Shown: positions 8,443-16,186 of the stretch, piece by piece
Layout of the letters: each line of letters begins with the position of its first letter
How positions within the stretch are numbered: the stretch's first letter is position 1
Assembly (NCBI RefSeq): GCF_013416325.1
Contig: NZ_JACCGK010000004.1
Span: 229,694-293,693, forward strand
Reading direction: 5' to 3'
Source: Vreelandella sedimenti
GTDB lineage: Bacteria > Pseudomonadota > Gammaproteobacteria > Pseudomonadales > Halomonadaceae
Length of the DNA: 64,000 nt
The notes under the pieces: generated by a model
The model's input: only the letters and a program-made list of their open reading frames with translations
Told to the model about the DNA's origin: nothing
Database searches by the model: none
Translations under genes and position numbers: made by a program

Positions 8443-9507
8443 ATGAAAACGAGTACACAGGTGGGAACGTTAACGGTACTAATGGCTGCAATGGCGTTGG
8501 TGGGGTGTAGCGATGCACAGGAGGGGGTAGCCGATGAGCCTAGCGATGACGCCCAAGTGATTACCCTCAGCTATGCTTTCTTTGCCCCTGCGCAGAGCTT
8601 TCCTGCCATTCAGATGGAGCACTGGTCGAAAGAGCTCAATGAACGTACCGATGGGCGTGTCGAAGTCGACCTCTTCCCTGGGGGCACCTTACTCACGGCC
8701 AGCAATATGTACGATGGGGTGCTGAATGGTGTTGCGGATATAGGGCTTTCAGCCACCTCTTACGAGCCGGGCCGTTTTCCGCTCATCAACTTGGCCGGGA
8801 GTTTGACCGGTCAGGACGTCAATTCAGAAGTTGCCAGCCGCATGACTTACCAACTGATTCAAGAGTTTGGTGACCAGATGCCCGAACTCGAAGAGTTCAA
8901 GGTCATCACGGCCTTTACCTCGGAGCCTGCCTATTTCCAGACCATTGAACCGATTCATCAACTGGAAGACCTAGAGGGGCTGGAAATAAGAATTTCCGGC
9001 GATAACTCCAGGGCGCTGGACGCACTGGGGGTAACAGCAGTAGGCATGTCCCAGGCCGATGCTGGAGAGGCACTTCAGTCCGGCATTATTGATGGGTATG
9101 CGGCTTCTCGCGAAGTGCTAATGGATATGCAGTTTGCACGTTTGGCTAAGTACGTGACCGACTACCCCTTAACTAACACCATTTTTGCAGCGCTGATGTC
9201 GAGAGAGAAGTGGGAGGAGCTGCCTACTGATATACAGGCGGTGATCGAGGAGTTGGCGCCGGAGATGGCAACCTTCACCGGTCAATATCTTGATGAGCAT
9301 ATACAGCGTTCACTTGAGTGGGCGCAACAGGAAGAGGGGGTTGAAGTGATAGCGCTTGACGATGATGAGGCTAGCCGTTGGGATGATCAGCTCGCTCCGG
9401 TCAATGCAACTATCCTGTCGGATGCAGAGCAGCAGGGCCTACCGGCGTATGCCTTTGCAGAACGAATGCGTGAGCTGATCGAGGAGTATCGTACTGGGGC
9501 TGAATAA
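8443..9507 (+). CDS. TRAP substrate-binding protein, DctP family, predicted lipoprotein (orphan, paralogue B)
   Basis: The 354-aa receptor carries a lipoprotein signal with lipobox LVGC (Cys near residue 22), unlike its paralogue at 4701 which has an ordinary signal peptide. The mature regions share YAFFAPAQ, FPGGTLLTASNM and DGVLNGVADIGL. It is likely anchored to a periplasmic-facing membrane and delivers an organic acid to a DctQM permease that is not encoded in this neighbourhood. It is the last gene of the 6263-9507 group and is convergent with the AraC-type gene. GAGGAT precedes the ATG. Confidence 0.85.
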   Translation: MKTSTQVGTLTVLMAAMALVGCSDAQEGVADEPSDDAQVITLSYAFFAPAQSFPAIQMEHWSKELNERTDGRVEVDLFPGGTLLTASNMYDGVLNGVADIGLSATSYEPGRFPLINLAGSLTGQDVNSEVASRMTYQLIQEFGDQMPELEEFKVITAFTSEPAYFQTIEPIHQLEDLEGLEIRISGDNSRALDALGVTAVGMSQADAGEALQSGIIDGYAASREVLMDMQFARLAKYVTDYPLTNTIFAALMSREKWEELPTDIQAVIEELAPEMATFTGQYLDEHIQRSLEWAQQEEGVEVIALDDDEASRWDDQLAPVNATILSDAEQQGLPAYAFAERMRELIEEYRTGAE

Positions 9508-9530
9508 AAAGAGCAGAGGCGACAGTAGGC

Positions 9531-10547
9531 TCAGAGCAAGACGTTGGTCAATTCGTTATCAATAGTATGCTCGCGGTTTGACTGCAGTGTTTGCACGGGG
9601 GTCACCCCATAGACCTCCTTGTACTGAGCGGAGAAGTGACCAGGGCTGTTGATGCCATGCTGCATGATGACGTCGGTGACACGGTGGCCACGAGGGGCAT
9701 TAATCAGCGCCTGGTGCACACTCTTCATGCGTTGCTGAGTAAAATAGGCTTTGGGTGGAAGCCCGACAAATTGCTGGAAGCCGTATTGCAGCGTGCGCTT
9801 TGACACCCCCACCATCGAGGCTAGTGTCTCTAGCTCGATACTCTGCTTGAGATTTTGGTCAATAAGCGTTTTGGCGTTTTTTACATAGTGCGGAAGAGGA
9901 GAGGGGTTACCACTCAAGCGCTGACTGTAGTTGTTAATGAACAGCCCCAGCAGGCTGTCATATAAGTAGTCTTCCATCAGCTTGATCTGCTGGCGCGGGG
10001 CATTTTGCTGGTGAAGAGAGTCGGTGAGACGGGCAAAATACTTGATGGTATCCAGAAGAAAGACCGTGCCGGGGTAATGCTCGGGAAAGTAGTGGTCAAA
10101 GATGATCGGAAGATCAATGCGCTGTTCAAGTCGACACGAAAGGCGTTGTTCCAACCGGTGGCGCGGTACTCGAACGATGATGTTATGGCAGTTCGGAGAA
10201 GTTTGAATGAGAGCGCGTTGACAGGGGGATGTGACAGTAACACCTCCCTGAATCATACTGACCTGACGGTCAGCGTATACGATGGTTCCCTGGCCTTCGA
10301 GAGTGATACGAAACAGGTAAACGTTTGACTCTTCGACGGGATCAATTTCGACATTGGCACCATATTGCAATTCGATAATGGCCAATTGGTCGAAGCTGAC
10401 GGCACTCAAACGTGAGGCAAGTCGCGGGCCGTCAAATAAACGCATGCGATGTGGGCAGAGGTAGTGGGTGACATGCTCGCGAATGACATCTTGTGAGTCA
10501 GTATGCAGGATATCGTGCTTCTGCAGCAGAAACGATGTGGTACCCAT
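9531..10547 (-). CDS. AraC family transcriptional regulator
   Basis: The 338-aa protein has an N-terminal cupin-like effector domain of the AraC_binding_2 type (about residues 30-210) and a C-terminal double helix-turn-helix (about 228-325) with LETLASMVGVSKRTLQYGF in the first helix pair and FSAQYKEVYGVTP at the end. Such proteins activate catabolic operons in response to their substrate. It lies downstream of and convergent to the dehydrogenase/TRAP operon and divergent from a MarR-type gene, so it most likely controls this island. Target sites are not known. Confidence 0.85.
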   Translation of the reverse strand: MGTTSFLLQKHDILHTDSQDVIREHVTHYLCPHRMRLFDGPRLASRLSAVSFDQLAIIELQYGANVEIDPVEESNVYLFRITLEGQGTIVYADRQVSMIQGGVTVTSPCQRALIQTSPNCHNIIVRVPRHRLEQRLSCRLEQRIDLPIIFDHYFPEHYPGTVFLLDTIKYFARLTDSLHQQNAPRQQIKLMEDYLYDSLLGLFINNYSQRLSGNPSPLPHYVKNAKTLIDQNLKQSIELETLASMVGVSKRTLQYGFQQFVGLPPKAYFTQQRMKSVHQALINAPRGHRVTDVIMQHGINSPGHFSAQYKEVYGVTPVQTLQSNREHTIDNELTNVLL

Positions 10548-10707
10548 GGTTCACCTCAACAATACACCAATTAGGTGATGGTTTTGGGGTGTGGAGCCGG
10601 CGCATTATCGGCCAAACCGGTTGATGGCATACTCTATTCGTAGAGGCCACAGGCGCTTACACTCGAATGGATATATGCTAGAATAATCCACTATTTTTTC
10701 GGATGGC

Positions 10708-11193
10708 GTGCTTCTTATGGTCGACAAGGATGAATTATCGTCTTCCTTTTTTCCTCTTGCCGATGAATTTCGCTCGCGTGATTTTCCTTTTTATTGGGTC
10801 GCGAGGCTGAATGCTAAATACAGCGCTGATGTTGATTTACTGCTGAAGCCGCACGGACTTAGTTCGTCGAAATGGCGTATTCTCATGATCCTACATGAAC
10901 ATGGGCGCCTTAGCATGTCGGATATATCAGTACATGCTGTTGCAAAATTGTCAACCATCACCAAGATTGTATACCGAATGCAAGAGTCGGGTTTGCTTAA
11001 AACAGAAGCCAGCCCACAGGATGGACGCGTCACGGAAGTAGAGCTTACCGATGCTGGTGAGGACAAGCTGGATATTGCACGGCAAGTCACTAGCCGTTTG
11101 GTGGAAAAGGCATTTGCCGATTTCAGCAAGCAGGACATTGTGTATATCAATCAGTGCTTGAGTAGGATGTTTCATAACTTAAACGCGCTTTAA
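10708..11193 (+). CDS. MarR family transcriptional regulator
   Basis: This is a 161-aa winged-helix protein. The recognition region is LSMSDISVHAVAKLSTITKIVYRM, read here only as the MarR pattern, and the wing holds the family motif DGRVTEVELTDAG (about residues 111-123). The start could be the GTG at 10708 or the ATG at 10717; the spacing does not decide. MarR proteins are usually repressors released by aromatic acids or related ligands. It lies between the dehydrogenase island and the DASS transporter and could control either. A possible -10 element TAGAAT lies just upstream near 10678. Confidence 0.85.
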   Translation: MLLMVDKDELSSSFFPLADEFRSRDFPFYWVARLNAKYSADVDLLLKPHGLSSSKWRILMILHEHGRLSMSDISVHAVAKLSTITKIVYRMQESGLLKTEASPQDGRVTEVELTDAGEDKLDIARQVTSRLVEKAFADFSKQDIVYINQCLSRMFHNLNAL

Positions 11194-11625
11194 GGTCTAG
11201 AGGGACGCTGGAATTACTGCCATCGCGGCCAAAGTGCTTACATTTGCCCTATGGGCTATCTAATAGCCCTGCCCTTTCCTGAACTACTCCTTTTTATTCA
11301 AACTTCCGCTTAGCGCTTTTGCTTAAACGTCACGCGGGTAGTGAAATTGCCACGCTTTTCGCAGTAGCCCATCCATTAGTCGTAAACTATACGTCGTAAT
11401 TAAGCAGGATATTCCCTATCCCTTGTGAAAGTCACGAATAGGTCAAGTACGAAAATAACAGCTATTTTATAGTTAAATAACTGATTTTATTGACTATATA
11501 GGGTTCTCTGTATTCATGTCAATTTACTCAGTTAGGTATGTGCATCAACCTGAGAGGTATTGGCGACTCGGCCCATCAGTCGTAACACTCACCTGCACTG
11601 TTATTGCTATGCAGGTAAAACGATC
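11194..11625 (+). promoter_or_regulatory. Leader of the DASS transporter gene, with a hairpin covering its ribosome-binding site
   Basis: The 430-bp gap has no supported gene. GGGCTATCTAATAGCCC near 11251 can form a small hairpin after the MarR gene. A direct repeat GTCGTAA occurs near 11379 and 11393. Directly before the transporter ATG, ACCTGCA (11591-11597) is complementary to TGCAGGT (11610-11616), and the second arm contains the likely Shine-Dalgarno AGG. Folding would hide it. No convincing -35/-10 pair was found. Confidence 0.45.
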
Positions 11626-13128
11626 ATGTCGCATACCACAGGGGCCGTTGAACAAGCGCCCTACGCTGAAGCCTCTGCTTTCAAGCCAATCTCACTTGTA
11701 ATGGGTATCGTCATTGGCTTGGGTGCTTTCTTCCTTTTGCCTGAAACGCTGGCCTTCAATGCTCGTCTAGTGGCGGGCATTGCTATGCTGATGGCCACCT
11801 GGTGGATGACAGAGGCGATACCTATTCCTGCCACGTCGCTGTTGCCGCTTGTACTGTTCCCGTTTTTCGATATTGCCTCGGTCGGTGAGACCGCCTCGCC
11901 CTATGCTCACAGCATCGTCTTTCTAGTATTGGGTGGCGTACTGCTGGGCTTGGCAACGCAACGCTGGAATTTACACCGCCGCTTCGCGCTACTGACGGTG
12001 CTCACCGTGGGTACTAAGCCGGCTCAAATCGTCTTCGGTTTGATGTTCGCTAGCTGGTTTATCACCATGTGGGTCAGCAATACCGCCACCGCAGTGATCA
12101 TGGTGCCCATTGGAGGCTCGATCATTGCGCTAGTGAAGTCACTGGGTAACGGTGATGACACGCCCAAGTTTTCTGCCTCTGTGCTACTGGGCATTGCCTA
12201 TGCCATCACCATCGGTTCCATGGCCACATTGATCGGCCAGCCGCCGATGGCACTCATGCGTGCTTACATGGAAGACACCCACGGGCTTGGCATCGGATTT
12301 GGCCACTGGATGCTGGTGGGTGTGCCGTTCTCATTCACTATGCTAATGCTGGCTTGGTTTGTGCTTAACAAACTGGTGTTCCGCTCGGAAGTCGAGAGCA
12401 TCCAGGGTGGCCGGGCGATGATTGAGGCAGAGCTCAAGGGGATGGGCCGACTATCGCCTGAGGAGTCACGTGTATTGATGGTTTTTGCCGGGGCAGTGTT
12501 CTGCTGGGTATTCCTGCCGTTAATCGCGAGAATTCCTGTAGTGCAGAGTGCACTGCCTTGGTTGGGTAACATCAACGATACCAGTGTGGCGATTCTCTCG
12601 GCGATTCTGATGTTTGTGATTCCTGCCTCTAATGGAAAAGGGGCGTTGCTGGCGTGGTCGGCTACCCGTGACGTGCCCTGGGGGGTACTGATTTTGTTTG
12701 GCGGTGGCCTAACACTCTCAGCCCAGTTCACCGCCACTGGCTTGAGTGCATGGGTTGGCGAGAGCGTCTCGGGATTATCGGGGTTACCTCCGATTCTGAT
12801 CCTAGCCATCACGGCTATCGTCATTATCCTATTGACCGAGCTAACCAGTAACACGGCGACGGCGGCTGCCTTCTTCCCGATTATGGGATCTATTGCCGTG
12901 GGACTGGGTATCGAACCTTTTCTGATGACCATCGTGGTTACCTTTGCCGTGAGCTGCGCCTTTATGTTGCCCGTGGCGACACCTTCCAATGCAGTGGCTT
13001 TCGCAACAGGGGATCTTCCAATCAAGAGCATGATCCGAGCAGGTATCTGGCTCAACGTCATCGGTTTGCTGGTGATTATGGTCGCGCTCTACACCATTGT
13101 CCCTTTGGTATTCGATGTCTCTTTCTAA
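11626..13128 (+). CDS. DASS/SLC13 family anion:sodium symporter
   Basis: The product is a 500-aa polytopic inner-membrane protein with about 11-12 hydrophobic segments. The family fingerprints are visible: MWVSNTATAVIMVP in the first half and LTSNTATAAAFFPI in the second, both SNT motifs of the inverted-repeat sodium/substrate site. Members import dicarboxylates, citrate or sulfate with sodium. I chose ATG 11626 (MSHTTG) because a TTG at 11560 would add an unrelated hydrophilic leader. It precedes the BKACE gene by 113 bp but that gene has its own promoter. A di- or keto-acid substrate would fit the neighbouring ring-cleavage genes. Confidence 0.85.
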   Translation: MSHTTGAVEQAPYAEASAFKPISLVMGIVIGLGAFFLLPETLAFNARLVAGIAMLMATWWMTEAIPIPATSLLPLVLFPFFDIASVGETASPYAHSIVFLVLGGVLLGLATQRWNLHRRFALLTVLTVGTKPAQIVFGLMFASWFITMWVSNTATAVIMVPIGGSIIALVKSLGNGDDTPKFSASVLLGIAYAITIGSMATLIGQPPMALMRAYMEDTHGLGIGFGHWMLVGVPFSFTMLMLAWFVLNKLVFRSEVESIQGGRAMIEAELKGMGRLSPEESRVLMVFAGAVFCWVFLPLIARIPVVQSALPWLGNINDTSVAILSAILMFVIPASNGKGALLAWSATRDVPWGVLILFGGGLTLSAQFTATGLSAWVGESVSGLSGLPPILILAITAIVIILLTELTSNTATAAAFFPIMGSIAVGLGIEPFLMTIVVTFAVSCAFMLPVATPSNAVAFATGDLPIKSMIRAGIWLNVIGLLVIMVALYTIVPLVFDVSF

Positions 13129-13164
13129 AATGTGGTTGTCAACGTCATTGGCAGCGATTCGGAT

Positions 13165-13227
13165 TTGACGCTGGTAAAGATTCGCTCTATTTTGTTCGTA
13201 ATACAAATTAGTGTTCGCAATATGAAC
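13165..13227 (+). promoter_or_regulatory. Sigma70-type promoter and twin GTTCG operator before the BKACE gene
   Basis: TTGACG (13165-13170) and TATTTT (13188-13193) are separated by 17 bp. Directly downstream lie two near-identical boxes, GTTCGTAATAC (13194-13204) and GTTCGCAATAT (13213-13223). The second also forms a palindrome GTTC-N7-GAAC (13213-13227). The boxes cover the expected transcription start, which suits repression. GTTCG boxes in direct and inverted order resemble those bound by IclR-type regulators such as PcaU; no such regulator is encoded in this window. Confidence 0.55.
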
Positions 13228-13241
13228 AAGGAGAGGTTTCC

Positions 13242-14072
13242 ATGTCTCAGCCCTGTATTATTTGTGTCGCTATCACCGGCAGCCTGCCGCGCAAAGAGAA
13301 CAATCCTGCCGTGCCGATTACGGTTGAAGAGCAAATTGAAAGTACTCAGGCGGCGTTCGAGGCGGGAGCTACCATTGCTCATTGCCACGTGCGTAATGAT
13401 GACCAAACGCCTTCATCTGACCCGGAGAAGTTTGGTCGCCTAATGGAAGGGCTTAAGAAGCACTGCCCTGGCATGATTATTCAGCTCTCAACCGGCGGGC
13501 GCTCCGGCGCCGGTGAGGCGCGCGGCGGCATGCTATCGCTCAAACCTGATATGGCCAGCCTCTCGGTGGGCTCCAATAACTTCCCCAATCGTGTGTACGA
13601 GAATCCGCCCCAGTTGGTGGAGTGGCTGGCTGATGAGATGCTCACGTATAGCATTAAGCCTGAAATCGAAGCGTTTGATCTATCGCATATCCATCAGGCG
13701 GTTGCACTCTCCAAGCAGGGAAAGCTGAAAGCACCGCTCTATGTGCAGTTTGTCATGGGCGTCAAGAATTCGATGCCAGCGGACAAGCCGACTTTTGATT
13801 TCTATATTGAGACACTCAAGCGGCTAGCGCCGGATGCACAGTGGTGTGGCGCAGGCATCGGCGCCAATCAATACGTACTTAACGAGTGGTCAATTGCTGC
13901 AGGTGGCCATACCCGTACCGGCCTTGAAGACAACGTACGCCTGGATAGCAACACATTGGCACCTTCCAACGCGGCGTTGGTCGAGCGCACCGTCGCCTTA
14001 TGCGAAAGGTATGAGCGCCCAGTGGCTACTTGGCAGCAGGCACGTGAGATGCTTGGGTTGAACAATGTGTAA
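13242..14072 (+). CDS. Beta-keto acid cleavage enzyme (BKACE, DUF849 family)
   Basis: The 276-aa enzyme has the BKACE TIM-barrel pattern. The zinc ligands HCH are in AHCHVRND (about residues 46-48), a catalytic Glu is expected in KPEIEAFD (about 143-150), and the C-terminal GGHTRTGLEDNVR is the family signature. BKACE enzymes condense a beta-keto acid with acetyl-CoA and release acetoacetate plus a shortened acyl-CoA. AAGGAGAGG precedes the ATG. It stands between an anion transporter and the catechol branch, so an oxo-acid from ring cleavage or an imported keto acid is a reasonable substrate guess, but residues deciding specificity cannot be judged here. Confidence 0.9.
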   Translation: MSQPCIICVAITGSLPRKENNPAVPITVEEQIESTQAAFEAGATIAHCHVRNDDQTPSSDPEKFGRLMEGLKKHCPGMIIQLSTGGRSGAGEARGGMLSLKPDMASLSVGSNNFPNRVYENPPQLVEWLADEMLTYSIKPEIEAFDLSHIHQAVALSKQGKLKAPLYVQFVMGVKNSMPADKPTFDFYIETLKRLAPDAQWCGAGIGANQYVLNEWSIAAGGHTRTGLEDNVRLDSNTLAPSNAALVERTVALCERYERPVATWQQAREMLGLNNV

Positions 14073-14370
14073 AAATGTTAGCTGCTACTCAACGGTGGGT
14101 GAAGGAACATACTCAATCACCATCGGATTGTTGTGTAGTCGTCTTTAAGGTGTCAGAGAGGGCTACTTACTTCGCGATATGTCAGTAGTCACCGGTAATT
14201 TTTCATAAAGCAGCCAGTATTATCCTTTTGTCGTAAATGTATTTTGTAGCGCGATGTGGTTGAGAACCCTAGCGGCCGCGGCAAATGGCTGTCGTATCGG
14301 GCTAACGGCTGAAGTGCTACGGCTTTTCTCATTTCGTTATTTAAGGCATTTATGCTCATTTAGTGATTAG

Positions 14371-14400
14371 TGGTGCAGCGTTAAGCTGCACCATTTTTTA
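14371..14400 (+). terminator. Intrinsic terminator
   Basis: GGTGCAGC (14372-14379) pairs with GCTGCACC (14385-14392) around a GTTAA loop, extended by a T-A pair, and is followed by a TTTTTT run. It probably ends transcription from the BKACE gene and insulates the cat operon. Confidence 0.85.
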
Positions 14401-14535
14401 TTGTAGTCATTTGATTTAGTTGAATTTTAATCTATCAGTATTTAAGAAAATATATTTTTAGTTTGTTTTGCACGGTTTAATTTAAGCTACAGCTACACAT
14501 GAGCGTTAAACAGCAACGCTAATGCTGGGTTAGCG

Positions 14536-14550
14536 ATACCCTTACGGTAT
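14536..14550 (+). promoter_or_regulatory. BenM/CatM-type LysR operator (ATAC-N7-GTAT)
   Basis: ATAC (14536-14539), seven bases and GTAT (14547-14550) match exactly the consensus bound by BenM and CatM in front of ben and cat operons. The centre lies about 95 bp before the catB start codon. A partly overlapping GGGT-N7-ACCC (14527-14541) shares the dyad. A second, weaker site was not found. Confidence 0.7.
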
Positions 14551-14637
14551 GGAAAGGCACTTAAACAATATTGGTTTCTAAAATCAGATGCTACCAAACT
14601 GCAGCCTAGCTAATGATTGCCAGACGCTGGAGCCTGC

Positions 14638-15756
14638 ATGTCAACCGTCATCCAACATATTGAGACGCTGCTGGTCGATTTACCGACTATCCGTCCTCAC
14701 AAACTCTCCATGACCACCATGGCCTGCCAAACCATGGTGATTGTGCGCATGCGCCACTCCGACGGTATCGAAGGGCTCGGCGAAGGCACCACCATTGGTG
14801 GCTTGGCCTATGGCCCGGAAAGCCCGGAGAGCATTAAGCGCAATATTGATACTTATCTAGCCCCTCTACTGGTCGGCCAGCCCTCTAACAATGTTCATCA
14901 GTTGCGTGCTCGGCTTAACCGCCATGCTCGCGGCAATATGATCGCCAAATCTGCATTAGAAACGGCTCTGTTGGATGCTCAGGGCAAGCGCTTGGGATTG
15001 AGCGTCGCCGAGCTGCTGGGCGGCGTACGTCAGGATCACTTGCCCGTACTATGGACGCTAGCCAGTGGTGATACCGCCAAAGATATTGATGAGGCCATGC
15101 TGCGTTTAGAACAGCGTCGGCACTGCGACTTCAAGTTAAAAATTGGTGCTAACCCGGTGGATCAGGACGTGCGCCATGTGGCGGCTATCAAGGAAGCGCT
15201 GGGTGATCGGGCCAGCGTGCGAGTTGATGTTAATCAGGCGTGGGATGAATCCACCGCCGTTCGCGGTATTCAGGTGCTACAGGATGCTGGCATTGAGTTA
15301 ATTGAGCAGCCCATTGGCGCTCGTGAACATGCCGGCTTAGTTCGCTTGGCTAACCGCTTCAATGTGCCAATGCTCGCCGATGAGGCGGTGCAAGATGCCC
15401 GCGACGGGCTTGATCTTGTGTGCGGCGGCTTCAGTGGTGCCTTTGCGCTGAAGATTGCCAAATCCGGCGGTATTTACGGGGTACTAGAGTTAGCTCACGT
15501 CGCCCAAGCGGCTGGCATTGGCTTATATGGCGGCACCCTGCTGGAGGGCACTATCGGTACGGCTGCCTCTCTACATGCCTGGGCAACGCTGCCAGCAATG
15601 GCCTGGGGCACGGAAATGTTCGGCCCGCTGCTGCTGCAAGACGACATCGTCGTTTCCCCTCTCAACTACACCGAATTTGGGGTGGAGTTACCGCAAGGGG
15701 CTGGGCTCGGCATCACTCTAGATGAAGATAAGTTGGCGCATTACTCACGCAAGTAA
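14638..15756 (+). CDS. catB: Muconate cycloisomerase CatB
   Basis: CatB converts cis,cis-muconate to muconolactone in the catechol branch of the beta-ketoadipate pathway. The 372-aa protein belongs to the enolase superfamily: the KxK lysines are in FKLKIG (about residues 163-168), metal ligands in RVDVNQAW, ELIEQPI and LADEAV, and the opposing lysine in FALKIAKSGG. ATG 14638 is used because GGAG lies 8 bp before it, whereas the upstream TTG at 14617 has none. It starts the catB-catC-catA group, likely induced by muconate through the operator at 14536. Confidence 0.93.
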   Translation: MSTVIQHIETLLVDLPTIRPHKLSMTTMACQTMVIVRMRHSDGIEGLGEGTTIGGLAYGPESPESIKRNIDTYLAPLLVGQPSNNVHQLRARLNRHARGNMIAKSALETALLDAQGKRLGLSVAELLGGVRQDHLPVLWTLASGDTAKDIDEAMLRLEQRRHCDFKLKIGANPVDQDVRHVAAIKEALGDRASVRVDVNQAWDESTAVRGIQVLQDAGIELIEQPIGAREHAGLVRLANRFNVPMLADEAVQDARDGLDLVCGGFSGAFALKIAKSGGIYGVLELAHVAQAAGIGLYGGTLLEGTIGTAASLHAWATLPAMAWGTEMFGPLLLQDDIVVSPLNYTEFGVELPQGAGLGITLDEDKLAHYSRK

Positions 15757-15829
15757 ACGTCACGTAAGTAAAAGCCGCAGTAAATAAAGCCATCGTTTGT
15801 GATCGCCCGCGATGAAAGAGGAGAGCCAT

Positions 15830-16120
15830 ATGCTGTTTCAAGTTGAGATGACCGTTAAGTTGCCGCCGGACATGCCTGCCGAGCAGGCAGCCAAGATCAA
15901 GGCAACGGAAAAGGCGTATTCCCAAGACCTGCAGCGCCAGGGTAAGTGGCGCCACTTGTGGCGGGTAGCGGGTAGCTACTCGAACGTCAGTATTTTTGAC
16001 GTGGAAGACAACGCCGAGCTGCAAGAGTTGGTCAGCAATCTGCCGCTCTTCCCCTATATGGAGATCAGCGTCAAACCGCTGTGTCGTCACCCCTCTTCAG
16101 TGCGTGATGACGACAGCTAG
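15830..16120 (+). CDS. catC: Muconolactone delta-isomerase CatC
   Basis: CatC isomerises muconolactone to 3-oxoadipate enol-lactone. Starting at ATG 15830, which has AGAGGAGAG upstream, gives 96 aa, the normal family length; an upstream start at 15812 would consume the ribosome-binding site. The sequence LFQVEMTVKLPPDMP at the start and LPLFPYMEISVKPL near the end are family-typical. It lies 73 bp after catB and 66 bp before catA in one operon. Confidence 0.93.
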   Translation: MLFQVEMTVKLPPDMPAEQAAKIKATEKAYSQDLQRQGKWRHLWRVAGSYSNVSIFDVEDNAELQELVSNLPLFPYMEISVKPLCRHPSSVRDDDS

Positions 16121-16186
16121 TTCTCCACATAACACGCCAAATCGTATGACGACAACAACACCCCATAACAAACAGAGGGTTTCACC

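Larger units (their letters stand above)
14073..14637. other. Intergenic region between the BKACE and catB genes
   Basis: The 565 bp hold no supported gene. The recognisable parts are a strong intrinsic terminator at 14371-14400 and a LysR-type operator at 14536-14550. The stretch 14401-14480 is AT-rich and could contain the catB promoter region. Nothing else was recognised. Confidence 0.6.
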
